Shown piece by piece: positions 42,023-52,912 of a stretch of DNA of 64,000 bases. The stretch's first letter is position 1. Every line of letters starts with the position of its first letter. The DNA comes from Tetrastigma voinierianum (taxonomy: Eukaryota; Streptophyta; Magnoliopsida; Vitales; Vitaceae). The position numbers were made by a program, and so were the translations under genes. Under the pieces are notes generated by a model, which was not told where the DNA came from, did no database searches, and worked only from the letters and a program-made list of their open reading frames with translations. The DNA lies in NCBI GenBank assembly GCA_016808115.1, contig JAEQBH010000664.1, forward strand, positions 1-64,000. Reading direction: 5' to 3'.

Positions 42023-42700
42023 GCCGAAATATGAAGGTTATGGTAGTATCCAGCCGAGGAAATTTGGATACTGTTTGCACTTCTAAGGTTTCCCCGATTA
42101 CGTCACAAGTACCTTCCGGTTGAAAGCCGGACTCCACCTCCCGCAAACCTCTGAGATTACATGGATTTCTCCTAAAGGCGGCCGATACTGAGCCGGGTCA
42201 CGATGAGGTGCTTCATGGCTAGGACTCTGCTCCCGCCTTCTAAGGCCACCGAACGACTAAGACGCCCACGCCCTAACGTGGCTAATCTCCTTTCTTAGCT
42301 GGATGCCGTCATCCCGTCTCTAAGGTCCATGACCTCTCGTGAACCCCGCGCATTTGGCATCATCCCTTAGTGGGGTCCGGCTTCATCCGACGCCACCCCG
42401 TAAACCTTCACGTCAGACTTCCCGCAGTGACTTCACACACCCAAGGCCGCCGAGGGGTGTATTGCCGAGGTGAATAACGCCGGCTACGCCTCAGCTGAGG
42501 TGGTCCCCGCGATCCTCATGTTCCTCATCTTATCTGGGACCGCCTCGTTTTCTCCCGCTCCTCCTTGGGGATCTTCCCGTCCGCCAAAGCCCCTTGGGAT
42601 CTGCTCTCTTAAATACCCCTACTCTTTCCTTTTGAGTGGCGAGCTTTGCTTGAAAGGAGGGCTTCTTCACCGTTGATACTTCTCTGCTTTTTTACAGGAC
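42023..42700 (-). pseudogene. Gag-protease junction of copy B (decayed)
   Basis: The nucleocapsid end of gag and the spacer to the protease should lie here. I see no clear CCHC knuckle, and several frames are open only briefly. The plus-strand ORF at 42470-42676 is a shadow. Confidence 0.35.
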
Positions 42701-43517
42701 CTCGACCATGCTTGAAGTTCTGAGGGTTCTTGAGATAGAGGAACACAGTCTTTCGACCGCACCCCACCTCAAGAATGAAAGCAGAATGGCACTTCTCGTC
42801 AGAATATCTACCTTCAACGGTTCATTTAAACCTTGGAACATATGACCAAGCCTTCCTAATAGCCTGCTTTATGGTCGTAAGGTGATAACTCTGGCCCCGT
42901 ACGCCCTGTTTCGATAAAGTGAGAGACTTAATGCGATAGAAAAGCTCTGGGCGAACTAAGAGGATGTGAAGACGGCAGGAGCATATTAAACCGTGCCGTT
43001 GGCCGGGCCCTTCAAGCAGGATAGCAAAGGCTCGTGATCGTACGGGTCCCGATATCCGTAGCCCATATGATTTTTGTATGTATTGAGATGGTGTATGGGG
43101 TCTTTGCTCCATCGAACGGCCTCAACTGGCGACATTATGAACTTGTCAAAGAGGGAAGTGGGGCAAAGACCTGGCCGTGGAATGAGGATTCTATTTGTTT
43201 GCACTGTGGCGTCCATGGAGATTGAGCCTCGACCCTTTAATTCGCTTCCTTCATGTGGCTAATTTCTTACTGGATGTCCTTGAACCTCTGCTCCCACGAC
43301 CGCTCCTCCGTCTCCCGTCGATACACCGGGCCTATCGCCTCATATTGCTCCCGCCCGCTCCCTCACGCGTCCCTCTCCGGGGCTGGTAAGGATCATGCCC
43401 CCGTGTGGCTAGTTTCTCCTTCTCTATTCGCTCGGCGAGGGTCAAGGTGTTGCCTTCCTGCAATGTGATTTTGGCCTTTCTGCCCGTCGTGTCTCCTGTG
43501 GGCGCCAGATTGCTCAT
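42701..43517 (-). pseudogene. Gag of Tat copy B, broken
   Basis: Frames at 43517-43332, 43216-42986 and 43112-42822 make one gag. The first holds NTLTLAERIEKEKLATRG, a charged N-terminal helix. The second has DPIHHLNTYKNHMGYGYRDP, which matches the capsid signature DP..HL..F...M...G..D. The third continues SRAFAILLEGPGQRHGL, the C-AF...L.G.A..W segment. Two frameshifts separate the pieces. The Met at 43517 is unlikely to be the true start, because gag-like sequence also lies beyond the solo LTR at 45700. Confidence 0.7.
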
Positions 43518-43615
43518 AGTCGCTTAATTTTCTTCAAAGAAGTGTTGGTTGCGGAGGCGAGCGCTCCACCGTCCAGGTTGACCGCACAGCTTCTAACATG
43601 CCCTCGGAGGCCTAC

Positions 43616-45615
43616 CGTAAGACTCCGAGAAATTCCAATTTCTCGGAAAAGTAAGGTAACCGTGAATTTTGCCACTAAATTGTAATTTTGCCTAAAAATC
43701 CAGAATTTATTCTCTGGATCTCGGATGACAAGACGAATTTCACCGTTGGAATCGTCTCATGAAATCTAGCTAGCACGTAAAATTTCGTAAAATTCCGAGA
43801 TAGTCAGAGTTGACACGTTTTTCGAGGCATCGCGGTTCCCGTGTCAGAACGAATTTCGATGCTACCAAAGTCACATAACAAGTAATCATGCCATGGCAAG
43901 AGTAGAGAATGATGAAAATGGACGGCCGAGATAGTGCCGAATGTCAAAACTGGGAAAAGAAGGACATAATTGGTATTAAAGGAAAATATTTAAATGATAA
44001 TAAGACAAAACACTCAATAGTGTTTGTCTTCAAATGCCGTGGGAAACGGAATTGGAGCAGGGAGATGCAGAGGGTCGAAATGGTGTTTTGTAGTGAGAAA
44101 GAGAGTCTTCCTTCTCTCTGAAATACGCCAGCGATCCAACCGTCATACAGCTTCTCGGGATTAGAAGGAAAGCCGCTCTACACCTAGAGGGCTTTGCTGG
44201 TACGATTTAGGAGTTTTCTAAACTCCCGAGGTAGGGGTTCTCCCTACTTGGGCTTCTTTATTCTTCGCTTAAGCAATTATGTTACGTTTCGTTGGTTGAG
44301 GCTCAACTATCAAGCCATCGATCCCAACTCGGGACCGAATTGTTGTACTTGGCTCAAATCGCGCGTTGATCGAGTGCCCACTAGTTTGGGAAGGTTGGAT
44401 TGTGCAATTATGTGTTAATGCATGCTTTGATGTGTGAAGGTTTTAATCGGCTTGAAATACGGGTTCACAAAGTGAACCGATAATTATAAGTTTTGATGTG
44501 TGAAATGCACCTAGGTTTTACCGTTCTCGAAACAGCTGATCACAAAAATAATTCTTTGCGGAAAATATGTGTTTGGTCGAGCATTCATGGGATAAATTGC
44601 TCGTGTTTGATAATTAGACCGTTAGAGCTAATTTTGTGTAATGAATTGTGAATTACATGACATGATTGTGTGATTTAATATGCAAATATATGGTATGTGA
44701 TGTGGCCTGTTGCGGTCAAGGTATGAGTTATTGGAAATGACATCATAATGCATTTCATATGCACTGGGTAGCCTAGGAAATTAGGGTGAGTGCATGACAT
44801 GGAAAATTGAAAGAAAAACTAAATGCTGAAAGGAATTTCTACATGATGAATTTCCGAGAATGGGGTCGAGATTCATCCAATCAGATCATTTCGGATGGTG
44901 ACCATGACTGCTTTAAGGTTCTCCAACACATTTCGGGCCGGAGGGTAGTCCCATATTTTACCCATACTCGGTAGTATAGTTTCAAACAACAAGAATTGTT
45001 TTGAAATGATTATTTTCATACATGGCTTAGGTAAGTGTGAGGGAGTCTATGAGGACTCGAGATATGGGGATTTGCATGTGACATTCAAGCAGATCACTAA
45101 TTTTCTTGAATGTGTGTTAATTTTGGAGCATTGCATATGCACTTAGGTGGAGAGTAGCCCACTCTTAGGGTGATTCCACATCGAGCATTAGCTCACCCCG
45201 CCGAGGGAACATATTTTCTCGTGCAATGTGGAGCGCACGAGAGACCCGCCTCGTCCTAGATGTCGATTTAGAAGAAAAGCTCTGATCGCGGGCTTTGGTT
45301 TCAGGATTGCATACACGTATTGAATTCTCACTTTAATATATGTGTTGTATAAAAGAGAATTGATTAACTCTTGTAACTATTGGATATAGTTGTTGTATGA
45401 TGATGAGTATAGTTATTGGGTCCAAGTGGTCGTTTTACTCGTGTTGTGATTATATTGGACTGCTTAGGGTAGGTTTCATGCAGGTGTTGTATTTGGGTAG
45501 AGCTCCCCGTACAAAGGAGACTCGCCGATGCCAAGTGGCGTCTGCAACCCGACATCCAGCTTTTATTCCGCTGGCCAGACAGTAAATAATCCACCCCTGA
45601 AACGGGGTGTCACAT
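43616..45615 (+). mobile_element. Solo LTR, chromovirus-like family, in the gag leader of copy B
   Basis: Begins CGTAAGACTCCGAGAAATTCC with the signature tggatctcggatgacaagacgaatttcaccgttggaatcgtctc, and ends cacccctgaaacggggtgtcaca. Length 2.0 kb. A short AG/CT leader (tagtgagaaagagagtcttccttctctctg) and the 3' block around tatatgtgttgtataaaagagaattg are conserved with its relatives. I found no convincing target duplication. ORFs inside are not genes. Confidence 0.7.
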
Positions 45616-45753
45616 CAGCTCCACGTCATTCGCTGGTCTTGCATCCTTGAGGGCTGGTGGCTCCCGGCTTGTGTTCCGGAAGTTGATACCACGTCACGAG
45701 AGGTCATTTTATTTGTAAAGGAACTGCCGTTCTACGTACGACGCCCAAACTCT
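45616..45753 (-). other. Primer-binding region and gag start of copy B
   Basis: On the minus strand, after the LTR, gagTTTGGGCGTCGTACGTAG resembles TTTGGCGCCGTCTGT, the primer-site context of Tat-type elements, with small indels. A frame MTSRDVVSTSG..AGSHQPS (45708-45616) then starts, which may be the true N terminus of gag before the solo LTR. Confidence 0.45.
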
Positions 45754-46367
45754 ATAGATGCTTTTTCAACCGGAACTGGGCTGGAGCGTGCTGGAATTGT
45801 TGGGTCGGTCTACTGATTCTGCAAGTTGGGCTCCTCTGCAAAAACAAGAAACAAAAAGGATCGGGCGGGTCGCTGCCTCCGATGCATAAGCCGGGCTTCT
45901 TTCCTGCGGGAAGAGAAGAGATCAACCGCTTAGGAATGAACTTTTGTGCATATGTTCGCTGCACTTTCACCGGCTTTTGTGGGTGGCCTCGTATTTATAA
46001 TGGATGATCATGATAACTTTCCTTAGTTTGATGATGACACGTAATAATATCTTTCCTTGTCGAGGATGATACGATATTCATTCCCATTGGGTGAGATTTT
46101 CTTTCCTTATCGTAAACCTATTAATAAGGGATACCATGGTAACAGTAGTGAAACATCCTACTTTCCTGATTGGTGGAGATTGAGTGTTTTCCTCTAATAC
46201 GGATTCCTCGAGCTACTAGACTTTTAAAGGGGCGAGTTGGGCCCTTGTTTTGGGCCTGCATTTGGGGAATACCATTAAGGGCCTATACTAGTACTGGGCC
46301 CGCTTTTTAATCCTGAAGTTTAGGCCTGCGTCTTGGGCCTGCGCGCCTATTTTTTCAAACCCCATCA
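45754..46367 (-). mobile_element. 5' LTR of Tat copy B
   Basis: Shares with 23708-24315 tggatgatcatgataacttt, gatgatacgatattc, tcctaatacggattcct and gggcccttgttttgggcctgcatttgggg. On the minus strand CATTATAAATACGAGGCC (about 46005-45985) is a plausible TATA box. The right end CCCCATCA is followed by ACTAG. Confidence 0.85.
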
Positions 46368-46372
46368 ACTAG

Positions 46373-46841
46373 AAATAGAAGTATTAGCATTACAAAAGGA
46401 AAATTTGAAGAAGATGAAAGGTTAGCTTATGATGCATTAGGAAATATAGTAGTTATAGAATTAATTAGAAGAAGAAAATGAAATAATAGACCAACAAAAA
46501 GAGAAATTAGATATGATGGAAGATGCTATAAGTATTGCATCCTCTCCTACACCTTTTACTAGAAGCCAACCTATGGGAGCAACGCCTAATAGAGGAGGAA
46601 ATTTGCCTAGACCACAAGTAACCCATATAAATAGACATGGACCAAGTCAAACACACGATGAATTACAGATTTCAAATTCAAAGGAAGACCTTACCCAATA
46701 GAAACCATAAATTCCAAGGACAAGCCTCGATGACAAATATTAGATATAGTAGCTCATGACCCACAATTATAGAATAGTGTAATAGATGTATGGAAATACC
46801 CAGTAGTAGCAAAAACATGGAAAAACATACCCCAAGAAACA
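46373..46841 (+). pseudogene. Endogenous caulimovirid, segment 2
   Basis: Continues the viral coding sequence interrupted at 23707. It is A-rich, with frames LEIEVLALQKENL, then MMEDAISIASSPTPFTRSQP and NLPRPQVTHINRHGPSQTHD (46513-46701). This Ser/Pro/Thr/Gln-rich stretch looks like the disordered N-terminal region ahead of a capsid protein. It ends at tggaaaaacataccccaagaaac, where the next insertion begins. Several stops. Confidence 0.6.
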
Positions 46842-49320
46842 TGTGAGACCCCGGATAAAGTAAAATGATAGACACGGGTTGCAAAACTGGGAATTTCTCT
46901 AGATCTCGGATGATGACGCGGGTCATACCGTTAAGTTCGTCTCGCGAAATCTAGGTATATAGTCAAATTTCGTCGAATTCCAAGAAGGTCGGAATTGCAC
47001 GTATTTCGAGACAAATGGATGAATGAGAGGGTGACATGTGGCATGAAGATGCATGCCATATGGCTGGGAGAGAGACACTGCACTTGTGGAAGCCAAGTGT
47101 CACACTTCTATCTCGTGATAAGAGGATAGTGGTGGGAAAGTGGGCATGAATGACATGTGGAATGCTATGTGTCATGAGGAGAGAAAGAAGAGGTGTTCTA
47201 CACCTAGATAAGTATTCTCCACCTAAAGCAATTTGTTCGGGTGGGGGAAGAGGAGAGAAAAAGGGAAAAAGAAAAGAGGAGAAGAAAAGAGAAAAAGAAA
47301 AAGAAAGAAAGAAGAAAGACAACGGAAAGGAAAGAGAACCAGCAGTTCTCTGATCAACAAACAGAGGAGTTGCAGTAGTGAACGGATTTGCACTTCGAGA
47401 GGTAGGGGTTCTCTCCTACTCTGGTTAGTCTTTGTTTAAGAGCCATGAAATGGCCATGAGTGTTAACCCGAGTAGTGGGCTGGTTTAAAGAATAATTTCA
47501 ATAGAAATTGTTGTTGGTTGGGACCGGTTTCTGGGTCTGTGTAGTTTTCAGAACTGCAGTTCTGGAACTGATTGTTGTACTGTAGTTTGGGATCTGAGCA
47601 AGATGATCTTGGTTGTGTATTGTGCATGCTGTTTTCTGAGTTTGGAGATTGAAATCTAGTTTTTGTGTGTTATTGCTTGTTTGAATAACATGCAGATTGT
47701 GTGAGAAAATGATGTTAATATATGCATGCTTGTTATATATTAACATGATGCTTAGTGTGAAGCATGTATTATGAGTATTGCATGTAGTTTCCATCATGCA
47801 TGTAACATGAGATATTATGCAGTGACATTATCATTGCATGTGCAATTTAGGTGGGAGGCTCAGGAGACTTTCTACTGGGCATTGCTCACCCAATTGTGGG
47901 AAAATATTTTCAGGTATCGGAGGCAACAAGAGAAGGCACTTCAAGGAGGTCTTAGTTGAGAGGAAGATCTAAGATGGCTTGGCTGTGTTCTTTTGTAAAA
48001 TTTCTGGGTAGAAAACCCAGTTTTTGTTTTAAACTGAACTGTTGTCAAAGTTTTGTACTTGTGATGTAAATAAATTGTAATTAAACTCATATTATATGTT
48101 TAATACAATTTGGTAAGGGCTGTGTCTTGCCTTGAAGGGATGTTGGGTTGCGTTTGAACCATAGGAAGTCGCTCTATTTCGATCCTATGTATTAGCCGAA
48201 CTTTAAGACTGATTTTTGTTAGGAATTAAAGGGAATTTGGACCTGTTTCCTTCTGGTATATTGTAGCCCCATCAGTAAGCTTGATGTAGGCTTTCGAATC
48301 ACCCAAATCGGACCTCTACAGCCCAAGTTATGGCCTTTTTACTCGGAAGGGTCTGAAAGGATGAGCTGTGGCCGAGCTCTTCTGGCCGAACTGACCTCTT
48401 TGGGCAGAGCTGAGCTCTCCTGGATGAATTGACCTCTTTGAGCAGAGCTAAGCTGACCTCTTGGGCAGAGCTGAGCTGATCTCTTTGGGCAGAGTTGAGT
48501 TGACCTCTTGGGCAGAGCCGAGCCGACTCTTCAAGGCGTATCGGCCTCCGACGAGCCGACCCTCGCGCAGCCGGTCGACTTCTCGCGTGCCGAGCTGACC
48601 TTCGCGCAGCCGAAGCCTCCGATGAGCTGAGCTCTTTGGACAGAGCTGAGCTCTTTTGGCCGAGCTGAGCTGTATGGCCGAGCTTAGCAAGGATGAGTCA
48701 GGTGTGGCCGAGCCCAAGAAAAATGAGTCGGCAGTGTACCCACCCCGCAGGATGAGCTGTGCATGACCGAGCTCACAGGATGAAGCCGGGTGAGGTCGAG
48801 CTGACCTCCTATCGGGCCTCTTCCGGGCCGAGCCACAGTGGAATGAGCTCCTGACGACCATAACTTTCTCGTCCGAAGTCCTTTTTAGGTGTTCTTAGAC
48901 TCTATGGAAATCTTCTTGAGTCTAGAATCTGGCCACATGCCTGTGGATGGCATTTGGTGCTCAAATATAGCCGAGACGACCTCTTCTGGCCGAGCTGACC
49001 TCCTTTGGCCGAGCCGACCTCGTCTAGGGAATGAGCTCGGCAAATAACTTATGACCATAACCCTTGGTCCCGGAACCGCTTTTATGCGTTCGACTCTATG
49101 GAAAGCTCGAGCCTGGGGACCCAACCATATGCCTGTGGATGGCATTTGGTGCTCACATAGTTTCTGAAAAGTTGATCATTGCATTAAGTGCACTAATTAC
49201 TAGAATCTTAAATGAGAGGGACTGTTATGTGTCATTGCTTAACAATTGAGTGACACGTGAATATGCGTGAATGAGGCTATTATATAGCTTGTTAAAGGTT
49301 ACTTGTGGGAAAAAAAGACC
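46842..49320 (+). mobile_element. LTR-type insertion in the caulimovirid, chromovirus-like family
   Basis: Starts TGTGAGACCCCGGAT with the family signature tagatctcggatgatgacgcgg...cgcgaaatctag. It has an AG-rich leader (47240-47330) and the 3' LTR block (tgttaatatatgcatgc; tactgggcattgctcaccc; ttttgtaaaatttctgggtag) as in 29981-31314. From about 48150 it has extra sequence with a minisatellite, so it may be an LTR plus part of an interior. The right border is uncertain: agaccccggat occurs again at 49308-49318, close to where viral coding resumes. ORFs inside (46963-47439, 48448-49249) are not genes. Confidence 0.6.
48370..49030. repeat. GCCGAGCTGACCTC minisatellite
   Basis: Variable tandem units around gccgagctgacctctttgggcagagctgagct, with a second block at 48970-49030. 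Unit length is about 30-40 bp. It uses the same 'gagct' vocabulary as the Tat minisatellites, but the units do not align over their length. Confidence 0.65.
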
Positions 49321-49324
49321 CCGG

Positions 49325-50250
49325 ATTTAAAATACAAAACAAAATCTTAAAACTATGTATAAATATTTAGAAACCTTTTTAAGGGAAAGTACAAGAGCAC
49401 TTTGGGAATCATATAAATTTTTTTTTTAGAGAAAATTATAATAATTTAGTCTAGAGCTAATCCATATAATTTTGTAAATCGATTAATAGTCTAATTACAA
49501 GAGAAGACCATAACTCAGGACATATTACTTTACAACAATAAGCACTATTACATTTAGGACAAATGTAGATAAAAGACTGGAAATGTATAAAAGAAATTTT
49601 CCAAACCTACTACCATTTTTGTGCTATTTCAAGAAATTGATTTAATCAAGAATTAGGAGAAAAACTATTTAGAAAATTACCAGGAACTTTAGGAAGAGAA
49701 ATAGAAGCTTCATGGAAAGAATTAAAATGAGTACAACGAGATGATATGATACGAAATCAAGAACCACGGAGTATAGGCCATAGGATAAACCATATAATGA
49801 AAATACTTAAAAGAAAATGTAGTGAAATACAAACCCAAAGACAACTTATGAAATGCCAGTATAGATTTTGTAAAAATATATTTACACCACAAACATACGA
49901 AATAGAAGAAGAGAAAAAGGAAAGGAAATATAAACCATATAAGAAGTTTAATAAAAAAATATTATCTAAAAAGATCTTTTAGGAGAAAGCCTTATTTAGA
50001 TCCTAACAAACATGATAGAAAATATAATCCTAGAAAAAATTATAAAAATAAGCTAAGATGTTATGCATGTGGAGAATTAGATCATTTAAGTAATAACTGT
50101 CCTAGAAAGAAAATTTTATATGATACTAGAAGCCTACTCATAGAATGTACTAAAGAAAAATTAGTAGAAGTAGACGAAGATATCTCATATACAAAAACAA
50201 TATATAGCATAGTAAGCATAAAAGGTGAAAAAGAAAATTCATAAAGTGAA
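49325..50250 (+). pseudogene. Caulimovirid coat protein with zinc knuckle
   Basis: Capsid-like frames (TMYKYLETFL near 49352-49382; LFRKLPGTL near 49670) lead to a Lys/Arg-rich region (49746-49980) and a CCHC knuckle at 50059-50100, CYACGELDHLSNNCP (C-x2-C-x4-H-x4-C), which binds nucleic acid during packaging. After it comes an acidic tail. The Lys-rich frame ends in a stop at 49982 and the knuckle is in another frame. Confidence 0.7.
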
Positions 50251-50425
50251 AATGAAGACTTAGATATTGAATCAGATCTATCTAGAATAGAATTTATGAA
50301 TACAACATGTGAACATTAGTGGAAGAAAAATAGTAGGTTAGATAGTATTAAATGTTTTAAATGTAAATGGTTTCTAGATAGATTACATAGAGTAAAATGT
50401 ACAAAATGTTTTCTTAGAAGGATGT

Positions 50426-50878
50426 ATGATAAGTATAGAAGAATATTTTAATATTAGTTTGAAAGAAAACTTGTCATTAGAAAAAATAGTAGAAAAATAT
50501 TCCTTAGAAGAAAAAATAGAATACCTAGAAAAAGAAATAGCATTGCTAAAAGAAACTTACTATGAGTTAAATAAATATTTTGAGAAATATTTAGTTAAAA
50601 GAAAACTGGAAGAAATTCCAAAAGAATTAATGAGTGAAGAAGAAAAAAATGTACATCCTATAAAAATGTGTAACAAATTAGGAAATATAAAAGCTCCACA
50701 AGTAGAATGTACAATAAGAATAAGAAATTATTTAATTAAAACAAATGCTCTATTAGACACAAGATGTACACATGTAATAATAGATGAAAAAATAATACTA
50801 ACAGATTTTATAATAACAACAGAAAAACCAATGGTAGCTCAACTGGTAGATGGCAGTTTTAATCATTATAAATACTAG
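50426..50878 (+). pseudogene. Caulimovirid protease region
   Basis: 150 codons: a coiled-coil-like Glu/Lys stretch (residues 1-80) and then IKTNALLDTRCTHVIID. In caulimovirid aspartic proteases the motif is D-T/S-G; here the glycine position reads Arg (DTR), so the catalytic loop is damaged as written. Sequence resembling the rest of the protease (NPLNLRHHVILGLSFL-like) follows in 50906-51088 after a stop. Confidence 0.6.
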
Positions 50879-51281
50879 CTAGAACCAAGAGCTAAATTAT
50901 CATTTATGACAAATTGTTATTCAAGCCCACAATATTCATTACATTATAACGAGTTTTGGATAAAACCCCTAAACCTTAGACATCATGTAATATTAGGATT
51001 ATCATTTTTATTAAAAGATAACGGACAAGTAACTTTTAGTAAATATTGTTTTAGCTTATCAAGACACAGTATAACAAACCCATTATAAATAGGAGAAAAA
51101 ATAACTTCCATAGAATTAGAAAAAAAAGAAAACATTCCCAGAAAAAAATAATTAATAATGAAGACTGCAAATGTAAAGAAGAAGGAGAATGTAATTTAAA
51201 AAATGAAACCTAGAAGAAGAAGAAGAAGAAGAAGTAGATGATTTAAAAGAAGAAATACTAAATGAAGAAGAATTAGGTACA

Positions 51282-52260
51282 TTGATAAGAATAGATAGCA
51301 AGATAAACTTTTTTATGATTAATGAAGAACAAATACAAAATATAATAGATAGACTAGAAAAACTAGAAATCATAGGGGAAAATGTGTTCAAATATTGGGA
51401 AAAAGATAAAATACAATGTATATTAAAAATAAAAAATCCGGAGTATAAGATAAAAACAATTAAAATAGAAGCAACTGATAAAGATAGAGAAGATTATAAA
51501 ATGCATATAAAGGACTTATTAAAACTAGGAGTGATTAGAATATCGCACTACTTCAGAACACCTCTTAGTAAATAAAACATAGCGAACAAAAAAGGGAAAA
51601 AGTAGAGAATATTATAAACTATAAAAGACTTTAATGATAATACGTAAGACGATGAGTATGATATACCCACTAAAGAAAATTTATTAGGAAATATTAAAAA
51701 TTGTAATATATTTAGTAAATTTGACTGTAAATCAGGATTTTGGCAAGTCAAAATTCATGAAGATAGTATACCTTAGACAATTTTTTCATACCTCGAAGGT
51801 CATTTTGAATTGCTAGTTATGTCATTTGGTTTAAAAAATGCACCCTCTGTATTTAAGAGAAAAATGGATAGTATATTCAGAGAATATGATTCTTTTGTAG
51901 CTATATACGTAGATGATATATTAGTTTACAGTGAAAACAAAAAGAAACACATAGGACATCTCTAATTAGTATTTAAAAAATTTGAACAACATGGTATCAT
52001 AATTAGTAAACCACAAATGCAACTTTTCCAACATACTATAGAATTTTTAGGAGGTAATGAGAAAATGGACAAAGAGTATATAACCATATATGAAAAATAT
52101 TGTTCTCTAGATAAAATAGAAGAAACAAAAGAATTACAAACTTTTTAGGATTATTAAACAATGCAAGACCATTCATAAAAGACTTTAGTAAATTTGCAAG
52201 ACCTTTATTTAGCAAAGTAGGAAAAAATGGGCAAAAATACTTTAACCAAGAAGATACTAA
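51282..52260 (+). pseudogene. Caulimovirid reverse transcriptase
   Basis: RT motifs in order: a primer-grip-side segment (51480-51570), FDCKSGFWQVKIHEDS (51718-51765) carrying the first catalytic D, SFGLKNAPSVFKRKMD (51826-51870), YVDDILVYS with the catalytic DD at 51906-51932, and IISKPQMQLF..TIEFLGG (52000-52055). This is the caulimovirid variant (DxxSGFWQ, GLKNAPS.FQR.MD) and not the gypsy one. Stops after EDSIP (51772) and after KKHIGHL (51963) and a frame break near 51580 disable it. Confidence 0.75.
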
Positions 52261-52885
52261 TCTAGTTAAAAATGTAAGACCCCCGACTTACAGCCATGAA
52301 TAATAAATTTCGCTTTCGACGCTATGCATTTTAATGAAATACCACAAATGAATAGTAATTTTCGAAAAACAAGCCCCAAAACTCAAAAATGTTCATAATA
52401 ATGTATTGAGTCTAAAGAAGCTGAAATAGATTAAAACGAAATTATGATAAGGGGGGGTGAAAATGCAATTTTTTTGAAAAAGGGCAAAACGGTAATTTGC
52501 TATAGAAAAATCTGAAATTTTTCTAAATCTCGGATGATGAAACGGACTTCACCGTTGAATTTTTCTCGCGAAATCTAGTTACCTACCAAATTTCACTGAT
52601 TCCGAGACGCTTGGATTTTTTCACGACTCGGCGATTCCAAGGCCGAGTGGACCCCAAAAACGAGATTTTTAGAAAAATCCCAAAAAATATCAAATATTTA
52701 AAAAAAATCCATTTAATATAGATGGAACTGAAATTAGGATGAAATAAATCAAGCTTTGCATGGTGAATGGAACTGGAAGAAGTGAGACACGTGGTTTATT
52801 ACGAGCCACGTGTCCACACTATAAATATCTTAAAATATCTAACATGGCCAAAAAGCTCTCATTTTGGTCTAAGACCAAACCATAA

Positions 52886-52912
52886 CAGAGAGAGAGAGAG
52901 AGAGAGAGAGAG
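52886..52912. repeat. (AG)n microsatellite
   Basis: 13 AG repeats in the LTR, at the position where related LTRs have an AG-rich leader. Confidence 0.9.

Larger units (their letters stand above)
23708..46367 (-). mobile_element. Tat/Ogre-type Ty3-gypsy retrotransposon, copy B, with nested insertions
   Basis: A near-complete minus-strand element. Its outer ends are TGATG (23708) and CATCA (46367), it is flanked by ACTAG on both sides (23703-23707 and 46368-46372), and its two LTRs are of 608 and ~614 bp. Reading leftward from the right LTR: primer-binding region, gag, protease, RT, RNase H, integrase; then, coding on the plus strand, a transposon-like ORF, a minisatellite and a promoter/poly(A) module. 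It has received an Athila-type element (33532-41380) and two solo LTRs (29981-31314 and 43616-45615). Subtracting these leaves about 11.5 kb, a normal size for the lineage. All coding parts are frameshifted. Confidence 0.85.
49325..52272 (+). pseudogene. Endogenous caulimovirid, segment 3 (coat protein to RT)
   Basis: A-rich plus-strand coding sequence resuming after the insertion with a capsid-like segment, then zinc knuckle, protease and reverse transcriptase in the normal order of a caulimovirid polyprotein. Stops and shifts are frequent (for example 49980, 50242, 50876, 51088, 51772, 51963), so no protein of normal length can be made. It ends at 52272 where the chromovirus LTR starts. The remaining RNase H part, if present, is to the right of the window. 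Confidence 0.75.
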
